From JAVBNH01 sp031551635 (GTDB lineage Bacteria; Bacillota; Clostridia; Oscillospirales; Acutalibacteraceae): a stretch of DNA of 64,000 nt. Both the position numbers and the translations under genes were made by a program. The first letter of the stretch is position 1; each line of letters begins with the position of its first letter. Location: assembly GCA_031551635.1 (NCBI GenBank), contig JAVBNH010000009.1:1-64000 (forward strand), read 5' to 3'. A model generated the notes under the pieces. That model was not told the origin of the DNA and did not search any database. It was given only the letters and a program-made list of their open reading frames with translations. Of this stretch, positions 43,880 to 51,945 are shown in pieces.

Positions 43880-45766
43880 ATGAAAAATGCAAAGGCGCTT
43901 TCCTTTAGGGTGCTTGCATTTATTCTCGTGTTGACAGTCGTATTTTCTTCTTCGGTTCTGTTTGCAAAAGCGGAGGATGAAGGAGCTTATGAGTTTTCCT
44001 ATGAACTGGAAACTGATGGCGGCATTACCCTGACCGGCATTCCAGACCTCACCGGTCTGGGCACCGAATTGGTTATTCCGGCGGAATATGAGGGTTATAA
44101 AGTAGTCGGTATCGCAGACAATGCTTTTGAAAATTTAGGCAAAGCGGACAGAAAAGAGCTTGCGCTGAGATCCGTCGATATTGCTGACACAGTTGCATTT
44201 ATCGGCTCTGACGCTTTCAAAGGCTGCGATATGATTCAAGAGGTTGTTTATTCGGGAAATCTGACAGGAATCGGCAGCGGCGCGTTTGTTGATACACCGT
44301 GGTTCCAGAATTACGAGCTTGATTTTATCTATCTCGGTGACGGCAAAAACCTGAAATTTCTCATCGGTTATAAGGGCAGCGATAAAAACATAGTAATCCC
44401 TTCGACAACTGTGCGCATCGGCGACGGAGCTTTTGAAGGAAATAAAAACATAGAGTCACTTGTAATTTCAGAAAGAGTTGCTGCTATCGGGCAGAAAGCC
44501 TTCTATAATTGTTCAAACCTTAAATATGTAAGCTCCAGAGGTTCCGTTCAGTATTGCGGCACCGACGCATTCAGCGGTACGGCTTGGCTCAAGGATTATG
44601 CCGGCGAGTTTATCTTCTTCGGCGACACCCTTATAAAGTATGTCGGCAAAAAAGAAATCGTCAGCATTCCCAACACCTTCACATCTATTGCCGATTACGC
44701 CTTTGAGGGCAATAAAAGCGCGAAATATGTCAGGATTCCCACCTCGATAAAAACAATCGGTTATAAAGCATTTTACCTTTACACTGATAATAAAAATAAT
44801 GTCTCAACCGATAAATACACAGAAATTTATTGTTATGAAGGCAGCGCAGGACATAAATATGCTCTTGAAAATAACTTGACCATCGCTGAAAAGCTTTATC
44901 TTCCCGGAGACTTTAATAATGATAAAATAGTTACCGCGGCTGATGCCCGCAGCTATCTCAGATTTTCCGCAAAGCTGATTCAGACAAAATCCTATGCGGT
45001 TTTGCAAGCCGGCGATATGGATTTCGACGGAAAGGTCATGGCTAATGACGCGAGACTGATACTCAGGCTTTCAGCGGGACTTGATTATTCTTCACCTGAG
45101 GAGTATTTGACCAGACCCAGCACTCCGTTTGAAATACTGATGTTCTACTCGGAAATTTTGAAGGTTGCCGCAAGAAACGAAGTAGGTTTTGATATTCTCA
45201 GATACCAGACTGTCACAGATCATAATTTCAATTTAAACACAATGTCTTACTTCACGGAATTCAAAAACCAGCTGACACCTGAAAAGAAAGCGAAATCGCA
45301 GACCTTTGCCCCCTCGTCGGTTGACGCTCTGAATTCACTTTATCTTTGCAATTTGGTTGACTCGGGAATTATTAAGTCCGCGAAATGTGTTCTGAACAGC
45401 AGCGGAAAGTATGATTTAACCATTACATTTAACAATGAAGTTGACGTTGAAGGCTCCGACTCCCTGACCTCACTTATTTTCCCGGTCGACGCAAGAGAGG
45501 ATTTTAACAAAACTCTGAAGAGTCGCTGGTGGTACGGACTTTACGGCAGTTCGATTTCTTATAAGCTGACTTATAAGGATTGCGAATTGAAGGCAGTCAT
45601 TGACAGAGATACCAATATGTTTGAATCAATAAATATGTCAATGAAATACTACGGCAGTGAAATTAAAGGAAGACTTGGCGGAATAACCATAAAAGATGGC
45701 AGCGGCAGCGAAGGCGGCAACGCGACTAGACAGGATAAGGTCTCCTATAGTAATTTCGTATATTAA
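43880..45766 (+). CDS. Secreted leucine-rich (BspA-like) protein with dockerin domain
   Basis: 628 residues. Signal peptide (about 1-31, ending VLFAKA). Leucine-rich LRR_5 repeats (about 60-320: IADNAFENLG, IGSDAFKGCD, IGDGAFEGNKN, IADYAFEGNKS). Dockerin type I domain (about 343-402) with paired calcium loops GDFNNDKIVTAADARSYLR and GDMDFDGKVMANDARLILR. Then about 225 residues of unknown type. BspA repeats bind host or polymer surfaces; the dockerin would dock to a cohesin, and a cohesin-like protein is encoded next. No enzymatic domain seen. Confidence 0.9.
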   Translation: MKNAKALSFRVLAFILVLTVVFSSSVLFAKAEDEGAYEFSYELETDGGITLTGIPDLTGLGTELVIPAEYEGYKVVGIADNAFENLGKADRKELALRSVDIADTVAFIGSDAFKGCDMIQEVVYSGNLTGIGSGAFVDTPWFQNYELDFIYLGDGKNLKFLIGYKGSDKNIVIPSTTVRIGDGAFEGNKNIESLVISERVAAIGQKAFYNCSNLKYVSSRGSVQYCGTDAFSGTAWLKDYAGEFIFFGDTLIKYVGKKEIVSIPNTFTSIADYAFEGNKSAKYVRIPTSIKTIGYKAFYLYTDNKNNVSTDKYTEIYCYEGSAGHKYALENNLTIAEKLYLPGDFNNDKIVTAADARSYLRFSAKLIQTKSYAVLQAGDMDFDGKVMANDARLILRLSAGLDYSSPEEYLTRPSTPFEILMFYSEILKVAARNEVGFDILRYQTVTDHNFNLNTMSYFTEFKNQLTPEKKAKSQTFAPSSVDALNSLYLCNLVDSGIIKSAKCVLNSSGKYDLTITFNNEVDVEGSDSLTSLIFPVDAREDFNKTLKSRWWYGLYGSSISYKLTYKDCELKAVIDRDTNMFESINMSMKYYGSEIKGRLGGITIKDGSGSEGGNATRQDKVSYSNFVY

Positions 45767-45775
45767 CTCAAAGCA

Positions 45776-45809
45776 AAAAGACGGTTCCGGACAACCGGAA
45801 TCGTCTTTT
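45776..45809 (+). terminator. Terminator after the dockerin protein
   Basis: AAAAGACGGTTCCGG pairs with CCGGAATCGTCTTTT over a 4-base loop, ending in TTTT. One mismatch. The rest of 45767-46119 holds the following promoter and a leader hairpin near 46060-46080. Confidence 0.85.
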
Positions 45810-45963
45810 CATAAGAATCAGGGCACCGGAATTTATATATATACAATTATTGTTTCGGTAAAAAATTCTTCCGATTTTAGCAATCTTAGTCGTTTTTAAT
45901 AGTTTTTATAATGGGTTTGCTGTAATATTTTTCTTATTTTGGCAACATTTTTTAAAAAAACTA

Positions 45964-45992
45964 TTGACGTATTAGTTTTTATAGTTTATAAT
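45964..45992 (+). promoter_or_regulatory. Sigma-A promoter of the cohesin-like gene
   Basis: TTGACG (45964-45969), 17-bp spacer, TATAAT (45987-45992). The roughly 120-nt leader contains a small GAGCCG...CGGTTC hairpin and a strong AAAGGAAGG ribosome site, consistent with high expression. Confidence 0.88.
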
Positions 45993-46119
45993 GCATTTGT
46001 ATTGAGTGAATGTGTTTAATTACATTGTATAATTCAGTACAATTCATGAAAGTATATAAACGAGCCGTTTAGAGCGGTTCTTTATATAAAAAAATAATTT
46101 TTAAAGGAAGGTTCTAAAA

Positions 46120-46932
46120 ATGAAACTTGCGAAAAAAATGCTTGCTTGCTTGATGGCATTAGCACTTGTATGCTGCTTTGCAGCTGTTGCTTTTGCTGCA
46201 GAAGACGACACAACAGCTGCTGACACAACAGTTGCTGACACAACAGTTGCTGATACAACAGCTGCTGACACAACAGTTGCTGATACAACAGCTGCTGACA
46301 CAACAGTTGCTGACACAACAGCTGCTGACACAACAGCTGCTGACACAACAGCTGCTCCTGCGACAACATCTCCTTATAAAGATGCCGGCGTTAAAATCGT
46401 TATCTCTAAGGATAAAAAAGCCGTTGTTGGCGAGAAGATCACTCTTACTTTCGCTTTAGAGAAAGCAAAGGGCATCGGCGCTGCTAACTTCTTCATGACT
46501 TATGACAAGTCTGTTTTAGAGTTTGACTCTTCTGCTGACATCGCTGCTGGCAAAGCCGGTATGGTTGTTGCTGAAAAAGTTGAAGACGGTAAGGTAACTG
46601 TAAGTATCGCTGCAACAACTGCTATTGCTGTTGACGATATCAGCCTTGCAACATTCACTTTTAAAGTATTAAAAGAAGGCGATCCTAAGCTTGACGTTAC
46701 TGTAAAGGCTCTTTCTGACGGTAATAACGCTGATATGGATTATGTAAAGCCCGTTATCACAGACATCTGGGATACCGCTGCTGAATCTACAACAGCTGGA
46801 ACAACAGCTGCTGGTACAACTGGAACCACAAGCGAAATCCCGAAGACAGGCGACACAGCTTCTCTTGCAGTTGCTGCTGGTCTTGTAGTTCTTGCTGGTG
46901 CTGCTTTCGTAGTATCCAAGAAAAGGAAATAA
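46120..46932 (+). CDS. Cell-wall-anchored cohesin-like protein with DTTAA repeats
   Basis: 270 residues. Signal peptide (about 1-27), ten DTT(A/V)A pentapeptide repeats (about 30-79) as an extended linker, a cohesin-like beta-sandwich (about 86-217: VKIVISKDKKAVVGEKITLTF, NFFMTYDKSVLEFDS, VSIAATTAIAVDDISLATFTFKV in parts), a Thr/Gly linker, and a C-terminal sorting signal IPKTGDT, hydrophobic stretch, KKRK. IPKTG is an LPXTG variant cleaved by sortase. It probably displays a cohesin on the wall, and the dockerin protein next door is an obvious partner. Cohesin assignment is by recalled pattern. Confidence 0.85.
   Translation: MKLAKKMLACLMALALVCCFAAVAFAAEDDTTAADTTVADTTVADTTAADTTVADTTAADTTVADTTAADTTAADTTAAPATTSPYKDAGVKIVISKDKKAVVGEKITLTFALEKAKGIGAANFFMTYDKSVLEFDSSADIAAGKAGMVVAEKVEDGKVTVSIAATTAIAVDDISLATFTFKVLKEGDPKLDVTVKALSDGNNADMDYVKPVITDIWDTAAESTTAGTTAAGTTGTTSEIPKTGDTASLAVAAGLVVLAGAAFVVSKKRK
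46207..46356 (+). repeat. Ten tandem 15-bp repeats encoding DTT(A/V)A
   Basis: Ten units of GAYACAACAGYTGCT in frame with the cohesin-like gene. Units vary only at a few silent or Ala/Val sites, showing recent expansion. All plus frames and two minus frames are open through it, which creates false ORFs. Confidence 0.95.
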
Positions 46933-46962
46933 GCAATAACTTAAACGATTTAGTTTAGTTAG

Positions 46963-46988
46963 AAGGGAGTGCATTATTGCACTCCCTT
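46963..46988 (+). terminator. Terminator after the cohesin-like gene
   Basis: AAGGGAGTGCA and TGCACTCCCTT form a perfect 11-bp stem with a 4-base loop, ending in TTT. About 30 bp after the stop codon. Confidence 0.8.
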
Positions 46989-47017
46989 TAGCTTTCGACA
47001 AACAAAGTTTTTCACAC

Positions 47018-47046
47018 TTGAAAAATCTGTTAAAAAGTGTTATACT
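47018..47046 (+). promoter_or_regulatory. Sigma-A promoter of kdgK
   Basis: TTGAAA (47018-47023), 17-bp spacer, TATACT (47041-47046), 35 bp before the ATG. Confidence 0.8.
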
Positions 47047-47081
47047 TACCACTATATTTAATTTGCCGGAAGGGGAATATT

Positions 47082-48179
47082 ATGATTATTGAATTGAGAA
47101 AAAAAGAAGATTGCGCTTTTGACATGATTGCACTTGGTGAAATTATGCTCAGGCTTGACCCGGGTGATATGAGAGTAAAAAACGCGAGAAGCTTCAGAGT
47201 CTGGGAGGGCGGCGGAGAGTATAATGTCGCAAGAGGACTAAAAAGATGCTTTGGCTTAAAAACTTCTGTTGTCACGGCTTTTGCTGATAATGAAGTCGGC
47301 AGACTGCTTGAGGATTTTATATTACAGGGCGGAGTAGACACATCCTTTATTAAATGGGTCCCTTACGATGGAATAGGCAAAAAGACTAGAAACGGACTTA
47401 ATTTTACAGAACGCGGGTATGGCGTTCGCGGAGCGGTCGGTGTTTCTGACAGAGGGCATACAGCGGCGTCACAGATGAAAAGCGGCGATGTTGACTGGGA
47501 TTATATTTTCGGAAAATTAGGAGTAAGATGGCTTCATACAGGCGGAATCTTCGCGGGGCTTTCAGAAACAACAGCGCAATTGGTAATAGAAGCGCTCAAG
47601 GCGGCAAAAAAATACGGAACAATTGTATCCTATGACCTTAACTACAGACCTTCGCTATGGAAAGACATCGGCGGGCTGGAAAAAGCTCAGCAGGTCAATA
47701 AGGAAATAGCGAAATATGTCGATGTAATGATAGGCAATGAAGAAGATTTTACAGCGTCTTTAGGTTTTGAAGTTGAAGGAAATGATGAAAATCTCAAGGA
47801 ATTAAACATAGACGGCTATGTAAAAATGCTCGGCGAGGTCAATAAAGCATATCCTAATCTTAAGGTTATGGCGACAACTCTGCGAACAGTAAAATCAGCA
47901 TCGGTAAACGACTGGAGCGCGATTGCTTTTTCGCAAGGACAAATTGCCCGTGGCTTAGAGCTGCCCGCTCTCGAAATTTATGACAGAGTCGGCGGCGGCG
48001 ATTCATTTGCCTCGGGACTTATTTACGGACTAATGCATAAAGACACTTTAAAAGAAGCAGTCGATTACGGTGTAGCTCACGGCGCTTTTGCTATGACAAC
48101 CCCGGGTGATACCTCAACCGCAAGCCTCAAGGAGGTCGAGGGTATTGTTAAGGGCGCGGGAGCGAGAGTTATCAGATAG
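47082..48179 (+). CDS. kdgK: 2-dehydro-3-deoxygluconokinase (PfkB family)
   Basis: 365 residues. Family features are FDMIALGEIMLRLDP, EGGGEYNVARGL and the PfkB C-terminal signature DRVGGGDSFASGLIYG (catalytic Asp). Phosphorylates 2-keto-3-deoxygluconate. Start at 47082 with GGAAGGGG upstream; an in-frame upstream TTG region lacks a ribosome site. First of kdgK, HD gene and eda, the final steps of uronate breakdown to pyruvate and glyceraldehyde-3-phosphate. Confidence 0.92.
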   Translation: MIIELRKKEDCAFDMIALGEIMLRLDPGDMRVKNARSFRVWEGGGEYNVARGLKRCFGLKTSVVTAFADNEVGRLLEDFILQGGVDTSFIKWVPYDGIGKKTRNGLNFTERGYGVRGAVGVSDRGHTAASQMKSGDVDWDYIFGKLGVRWLHTGGIFAGLSETTAQLVIEALKAAKKYGTIVSYDLNYRPSLWKDIGGLEKAQQVNKEIAKYVDVMIGNEEDFTASLGFEVEGNDENLKELNIDGYVKMLGEVNKAYPNLKVMATTLRTVKSASVNDWSAIAFSQGQIARGLELPALEIYDRVGGGDSFASGLIYGLMHKDTLKEAVDYGVAHGAFAMTTPGDTSTASLKEVEGIVKGAGARVIR

Positions 48180-48184
48180 CTTAT

Positions 48185-48832
48185 ATGAATTTAGAAAATA
48201 TTAATAAAATTGCTTTTGAGCTTCTCGGTAAGCGCTCTTCTCATATGGGTAAGGACATAGGTAATAAATATTATCACGGTCAGCGTGTTGCAAAGCTCGC
48301 GCTGACCTTAAGAAAAATTATTTTACCGGAATTTTACTTAAAGGATGAAATTCTGACTGCCGCTGCAATTTTCCACGACTGCATGAATGGGTACGACAAT
48401 CATTGTGCTTTAGGCGCGGCTGTAGCTGTTGAGGCTTTGCGTGAAGAATGCAGCAGCGAGGAGCTTCATGAAATTGAGTATATAATCAGAAATCATGATA
48501 ACAGAAAAAATGCCGGAAATAAACAAAATCCATTCAGCGATATTTTAAAAATTCACCAGGACGCGGACCATTTAGACCACTTCGGCACTTTTGATATATG
48601 GACAAGCTTTTTATATGTCATACCGAATGACTGGACTATGCCTCAGATGGCTCAGTGGCTGCATGAGGGGCGACCGCATGAGCGTGAAAAATTTTTACCT
48701 GAGCTGAATTTTGATCTTTCAAAGAAAATATATCATGAAAAGTTTGATTTCCTCAGAGATTTTGCCAGGCGTTTTTATGCCGAAGCTCAGGGTGAAATTT
48801 ATAATTTAGAAGAAATACTTAAGGAATTTTAA
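48185..48832 (+). CDS. HD domain phosphohydrolase
   Basis: 215 residues. HD metal motif in NKYYHGQRVAKLA, AAIFHDCMNGYDNH, then EYIIRNHDNRK and HQDADHLDHFGTFD, giving an H...HD...H...D pattern. Substrate unknown; possibly a nucleotide or sugar phosphate. Located between kdgK (5 bp gap) and eda, so probably part of the same transcript. This position suggests removal of an unwanted phosphorylated metabolite, but that is inference. Confidence 0.8.
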   Translation: MNLENINKIAFELLGKRSSHMGKDIGNKYYHGQRVAKLALTLRKIILPEFYLKDEILTAAAIFHDCMNGYDNHCALGAAVAVEALREECSSEELHEIEYIIRNHDNRKNAGNKQNPFSDILKIHQDADHLDHFGTFDIWTSFLYVIPNDWTMPQMAQWLHEGRPHEREKFLPELNFDLSKKIYHEKFDFLRDFARRFYAEAQGEIYNLEEILKEF

Positions 48833-48851
48833 GAGATAGAAGGTTTTTGTT

Positions 48852-49481
48852 TTGGACAAGGAAACCATAATTGAAAGAATTCATGAATGCGGCATAATCG
48901 CGGTAGTCAGAGCTGATAATATTGAAAAGGCTGAGGAAGTAACCGATGCTTGCGTAGAAGGCGGCATCAGAGCCATTGAATTGACCTTCACGGTACCTCA
49001 TGCCGACAGGCTTATAAATTCGCTTTGCGATAAATACAGAGACAGTGAGGTTATTATAGGCGCCGGTACGGTTATGGACAGTGAAACCGCGAGAATCGCA
49101 CTTCTTGCAGGCGCGCAGTTTATTGTCAGTCCGTATTTCAGCGAAGAAACCGTAAAGCTATGCAACCGCTATAGAATTGCCGTTATGCCAGGTGTTATGA
49201 CTATAACCGAAGCCGTCAGAGCGATGGAAGCCGGTGCTGATATTTTAAAAGTTTTTCCGGCTGACTTATTCGGTCCGAAAATCATTAAAGCCATTAAAGG
49301 TCCGATTCCCTACGCGAAAATGATTCCGACAGGCGGAGTTGATGCGAATAATGTCGGTGAATGGCTCGAAGCCGGAGCATTCGCTGTTGGCGCGGGCAGC
49401 TCTCTGTGTGGAGGCACTGTGAAAAAAATAACAGAAACCGCAAAGCTTTTTGTTGACAATGTAAGGCGTTTTCGTGTATAA
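48852..49481 (+). CDS. eda: KDPG/KHG aldolase
   Basis: 209 residues. Class I aldolase: GIIAVVRADNIEKAEEV, AIELTFTVPHADRLI, GAGTVMDSETARIA, and KVFPADLFGPKIIKAI with the Schiff-base lysine region; GGVDANNVGEWLEAGAFAVGAGS at the end. Splits 2-keto-3-deoxy-6-phosphogluconate. TTG start with AGAAGG 8 nt upstream. Its stop codon overlaps the -10 of the pduL promoter. Confidence 0.95.
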   Translation: MDKETIIERIHECGIIAVVRADNIEKAEEVTDACVEGGIRAIELTFTVPHADRLINSLCDKYRDSEVIIGAGTVMDSETARIALLAGAQFIVSPYFSEETVKLCNRYRIAVMPGVMTITEAVRAMEAGADILKVFPADLFGPKIIKAIKGPIPYAKMIPTGGVDANNVGEWLEAGAFAVGAGSSLCGGTVKKITETAKLFVDNVRRFRV

Positions 49482-49482
49482 T
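49453..49482 (+). promoter_or_regulatory. Sigma-A promoter of pduL
   Basis: TTGACA (49453-49458) and TATAAT (49477-49482), both perfect, 18-bp spacer. It lies in the last codons of eda and shares its TAA. Confidence 0.85.
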
Positions 49483-49523
49483 AGACAGGATATTGTAATC
49501 TAACGAACGAGAGGTTTTTTTAA

Positions 49524-50096
49524 TTGAAAAGAGAAGTATTGGTCGAAACGTCTGCGCGTCATGTACATGTTTCAAAAAAGGATTTGGATGTTTTATTCGG
49601 TGAAGGCTATGCTCTGACAAATAAAAAGGAATTGTCTCAGCCTGGTCAGTTTGCCTGCGAGGAGAGAGTTGCCGTTATCGGTCCAAAGGGTCAATTTCCC
49701 GCTGTCTCTATTCTGGGACCCGAGAGACCTTTTTCTCAGGTTGAGCTTTCAATATCTGACGCGAGAAGCATCGGTTTGGTTGCGCCTGTCCGCGAATCCG
49801 GTGATATTACAGGCAGCGTGGGCTGTAAGCTTGTCGGTCCCTGCGGTGAGGTTGAAATCACCGAGGGTGTGATTGTAGCGAAACGACATATCCATATGAC
49901 CCCTGCTGACGCGGAAGCCTATGGTCTCCACGACAAGCAGGTTGTAAGTGTGAAGGTTGATTCATCTGAACGTTCGCTTGTTTTCGGCGACGTTGTTGTC
50001 AGAGTCAGAAGTGATTTTGCGCTCGCTATGCATATTGATACCGACGAATCCAACGCGGCAATGGCCGTTCCCGGTATAATGGGCGAGATAATCTAA
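49524..50096 (+). CDS. pduL: PduL-type phosphate acyltransferase
   Basis: 190 residues. Two beta-barrel halves each with metal-binding His motifs: SARHVHVSKKDLDVLFGEG and AKRHIHMTPADAEAYGL; RPFSQVELSISDARSIG between them. Converts acyl-CoA and phosphate to acyl-phosphate and CoA, a route to ATP by acetate or propionate kinase. No encapsulation peptide or microcompartment genes, so it probably replaces Pta in the cytosol. TTG start with GAGAGG upstream. Confidence 0.93.
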   Translation: MKREVLVETSARHVHVSKKDLDVLFGEGYALTNKKELSQPGQFACEERVAVIGPKGQFPAVSILGPERPFSQVELSISDARSIGLVAPVRESGDITGSVGCKLVGPCGEVEITEGVIVAKRHIHMTPADAEAYGLHDKQVVSVKVDSSERSLVFGDVVVRVRSDFALAMHIDTDESNAAMAVPGIMGEII

Positions 50097-50112
50097 TCAC
50101 AATGAAATTCAC

Positions 50113-50143
50113 GACCGGATGAATGCATTCGGTCAATTTTTTT
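50113..50143 (+). terminator. Terminator after pduL
   Basis: GACCGGATG pairs with CATTCGGTC over AATG, followed by AATTTTTTT. 17 bp after the stop codon. It separates pduL from the his operon. Confidence 0.9.
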
Positions 50144-50196
50144 ATAGATTTTCTATCATAAAATATTTAAGCAGACCATATATAGGAGGTATTCTG

Positions 50197-51318
50197 ATGA
50201 ACGATTATTTCACTTTTTTACCGCCCGATGAACAGATTCCGCTTAAGCTTCGTTCGATTTATGAACAATTTGGTTATAAAAAGTTCAGCATGAGCAATTT
50301 TGAGCCGTATGATTTATACAGAGACCATAAAAATTTTATTAAAAGCGAAAGCATCATCACATTTACTGCCGCTAACGGCAGCCTGATGGCGCTTCGCCCG
50401 GATGTGACAACGAGTATCGTCAAGCATCTAAGAGAAAATACGACCACGGAAAAGCTTTATTATATTGAAAATGTTTTCCGACTTGACGAGAAATCAAGAG
50501 ACTATAAGGAAATTCCGCAAATTGGTATCGAGTGCATTGGCGGCGAGATGAATTATTCTCAATCAGAAATAATATTGCTCGCCTTCAAAAGCCTTTCGGT
50601 GCTCAGCGAGGATTATAGGCTTAATGTAAATCATATGGGGTTAATAGAAGGTGCACTTGAATATGCCGGATTTAACCCTGAGGATGTCGAGGCTGTAAAA
50701 GGCGCAATAAAACATAAAAATGTTCATGACATTTCATATCTATCACAAAAAAGCAATATTTCGCAGGATAAAGTAAATAAATTATGTGCCTTTACGGAAA
50801 TTAGCGGTGATTTCAACAGTGCAATTAAAACACTTGAAGAATGTATCTTTAATGAAAAAATGAAGGCTGCATATGATGAGCTTTGTGAGTTATTCGCGAA
50901 TATTTCTGATTTTATTCCGTGTGAAAAATTGAATATCGATGTTTCGGTCATTAACGACATCGGCTACTATAACGCTCTTGTTTTCAGAGGTTATATTAAG
51001 GAAGCCGCGGCTGAGGTTCTTTCGGGCGGACGTTATGACAATATGATGAAGCGTTTTTCGAAAAAACAGCAGGCTCTCGGCTTTGCTTTGTATCTCGGAG
51101 AGCTGCGCAGAGCTCTGCACAGAAGCTCTAAATATGATGCTGACATTCTACTTGTCGCAAATAATATGCCGGTAAAAGAGCTTTTGGAAAATGTTGAAAC
51201 GCTTCAAAAGCAAGGCTTCAGCGTTATTTGTACGAACGAAAAGGATGATTCTTTGAGAACAAAAAAAGTTCTTATTGCCGAAGAAAACGGCTTGAAGGAG
51301 GTCGGAGCAGATGCTTAG
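50197..51318 (+). CDS. hisZ: ATP phosphoribosyltransferase regulatory subunit
   Basis: 373 residues, a catalytically inactive class II aminoacyl-tRNA synthetase relative: FLPPDEQIPLKLRSIYEQFGY, LRPDVTTSIVKHL, RDYKEIPQIGIECIG, GGRYDNMMKRF. It forms the active hetero-octamer with short HisG. AGGAGG 7 nt upstream fixes the ATG at 50197; no ribosome site supports the 26-codon upstream extension. First of seven his genes; overlaps hisG by 8 bp. Confidence 0.95.
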   Translation: MNDYFTFLPPDEQIPLKLRSIYEQFGYKKFSMSNFEPYDLYRDHKNFIKSESIITFTAANGSLMALRPDVTTSIVKHLRENTTTEKLYYIENVFRLDEKSRDYKEIPQIGIECIGGEMNYSQSEIILLAFKSLSVLSEDYRLNVNHMGLIEGALEYAGFNPEDVEAVKGAIKHKNVHDISYLSQKSNISQDKVNKLCAFTEISGDFNSAIKTLEECIFNEKMKAAYDELCELFANISDFIPCEKLNIDVSVINDIGYYNALVFRGYIKEAAAEVLSGGRYDNMMKRFSKKQQALGFALYLGELRRALHRSSKYDADILLVANNMPVKELLENVETLQKQGFSVICTNEKDDSLRTKKVLIAEENGLKEVGADA

Positions 51319-51943
51319 TATTGCGCTTCCGAAAGGTAGACTCGGCGACAAGGTTTACAGTTATTTCAGCAAAATAGGCTATTATTGTGAGGATATGGAT
51401 CCGGATTCGCGTAAGCTGGTTTTTGAAAACACGGAAAAAGGAGTGCGGTATTTTCTTGTCAAGCCTTCAGATGTTGCGATTTATGTCGAGCATAGGGCGG
51501 CTGATATCGGGGTTGTCGGAAAGGATACCCTGCTTGAAGGCGAGCCTTCGATTTATGAGCTTCTGGATTTAGGTTTCGGCAAATGCAGGCTCGCGGTTGC
51601 GGCAAAAAATGATTTTAAGGACGATGTCAGCATGCCGCTTCGGGTCGCAACTAAATACGCCAATGTCGCCGCGAAATATTTTGCCTCGCTCAACAGGCAA
51701 ATTGAAATCGTTGAGCTGAACGGCAGCATTGAGCTTGCGCCGATTTTGGGGCTTTCGGATGTTATTGTAGACATAGTCGAAACCGGAACGACGCTGAAGG
51801 AAAATAATCTTTCGGTTATCAGCGAAATCGCACAGTCAAGCGCCAGGCTGATTGTTAATAAAAGCACATATCAATTCGAAAAGGAAAATATAGATAAACT
51901 GGTTCAGGATTTGAAGGCTCTTTTATACACAAAGGAGGGATAA
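51311..51943 (+). CDS. hisG: ATP phosphoribosyltransferase, short form
   Basis: 210 residues, the short HisG that lacks the C-terminal regulatory domain and needs HisZ. LSIALPKGRLGDKVY, DIGVVGKDTLLE and DVIVDIVETGTTLKENNL (PRPP loop) are intact. Catalyses the first step of histidine synthesis. Overlaps hisZ by 8 bp, and hisD starts 3 bp downstream. Confidence 0.97.
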   Translation: MLSIALPKGRLGDKVYSYFSKIGYYCEDMDPDSRKLVFENTEKGVRYFLVKPSDVAIYVEHRAADIGVVGKDTLLEGEPSIYELLDLGFGKCRLAVAAKNDFKDDVSMPLRVATKYANVAAKYFASLNRQIEIVELNGSIELAPILGLSDVIVDIVETGTTLKENNLSVISEIAQSSARLIVNKSTYQFEKENIDKLVQDLKALLYTKEG

Positions 51944-51945
51944 CA

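Noticed and set aside
46082..46369. Long minus-strand and other-frame ORFs over the Thr/Ala repeat
   Set aside because: Open only because the 15-bp unit has no stops in those frames; the plus-strand gene has promoter, ribosome site and domains.
49524..50096. Part of a bacterial microcompartment locus
   Set aside because: No shell protein genes or encapsulation peptide near pduL.
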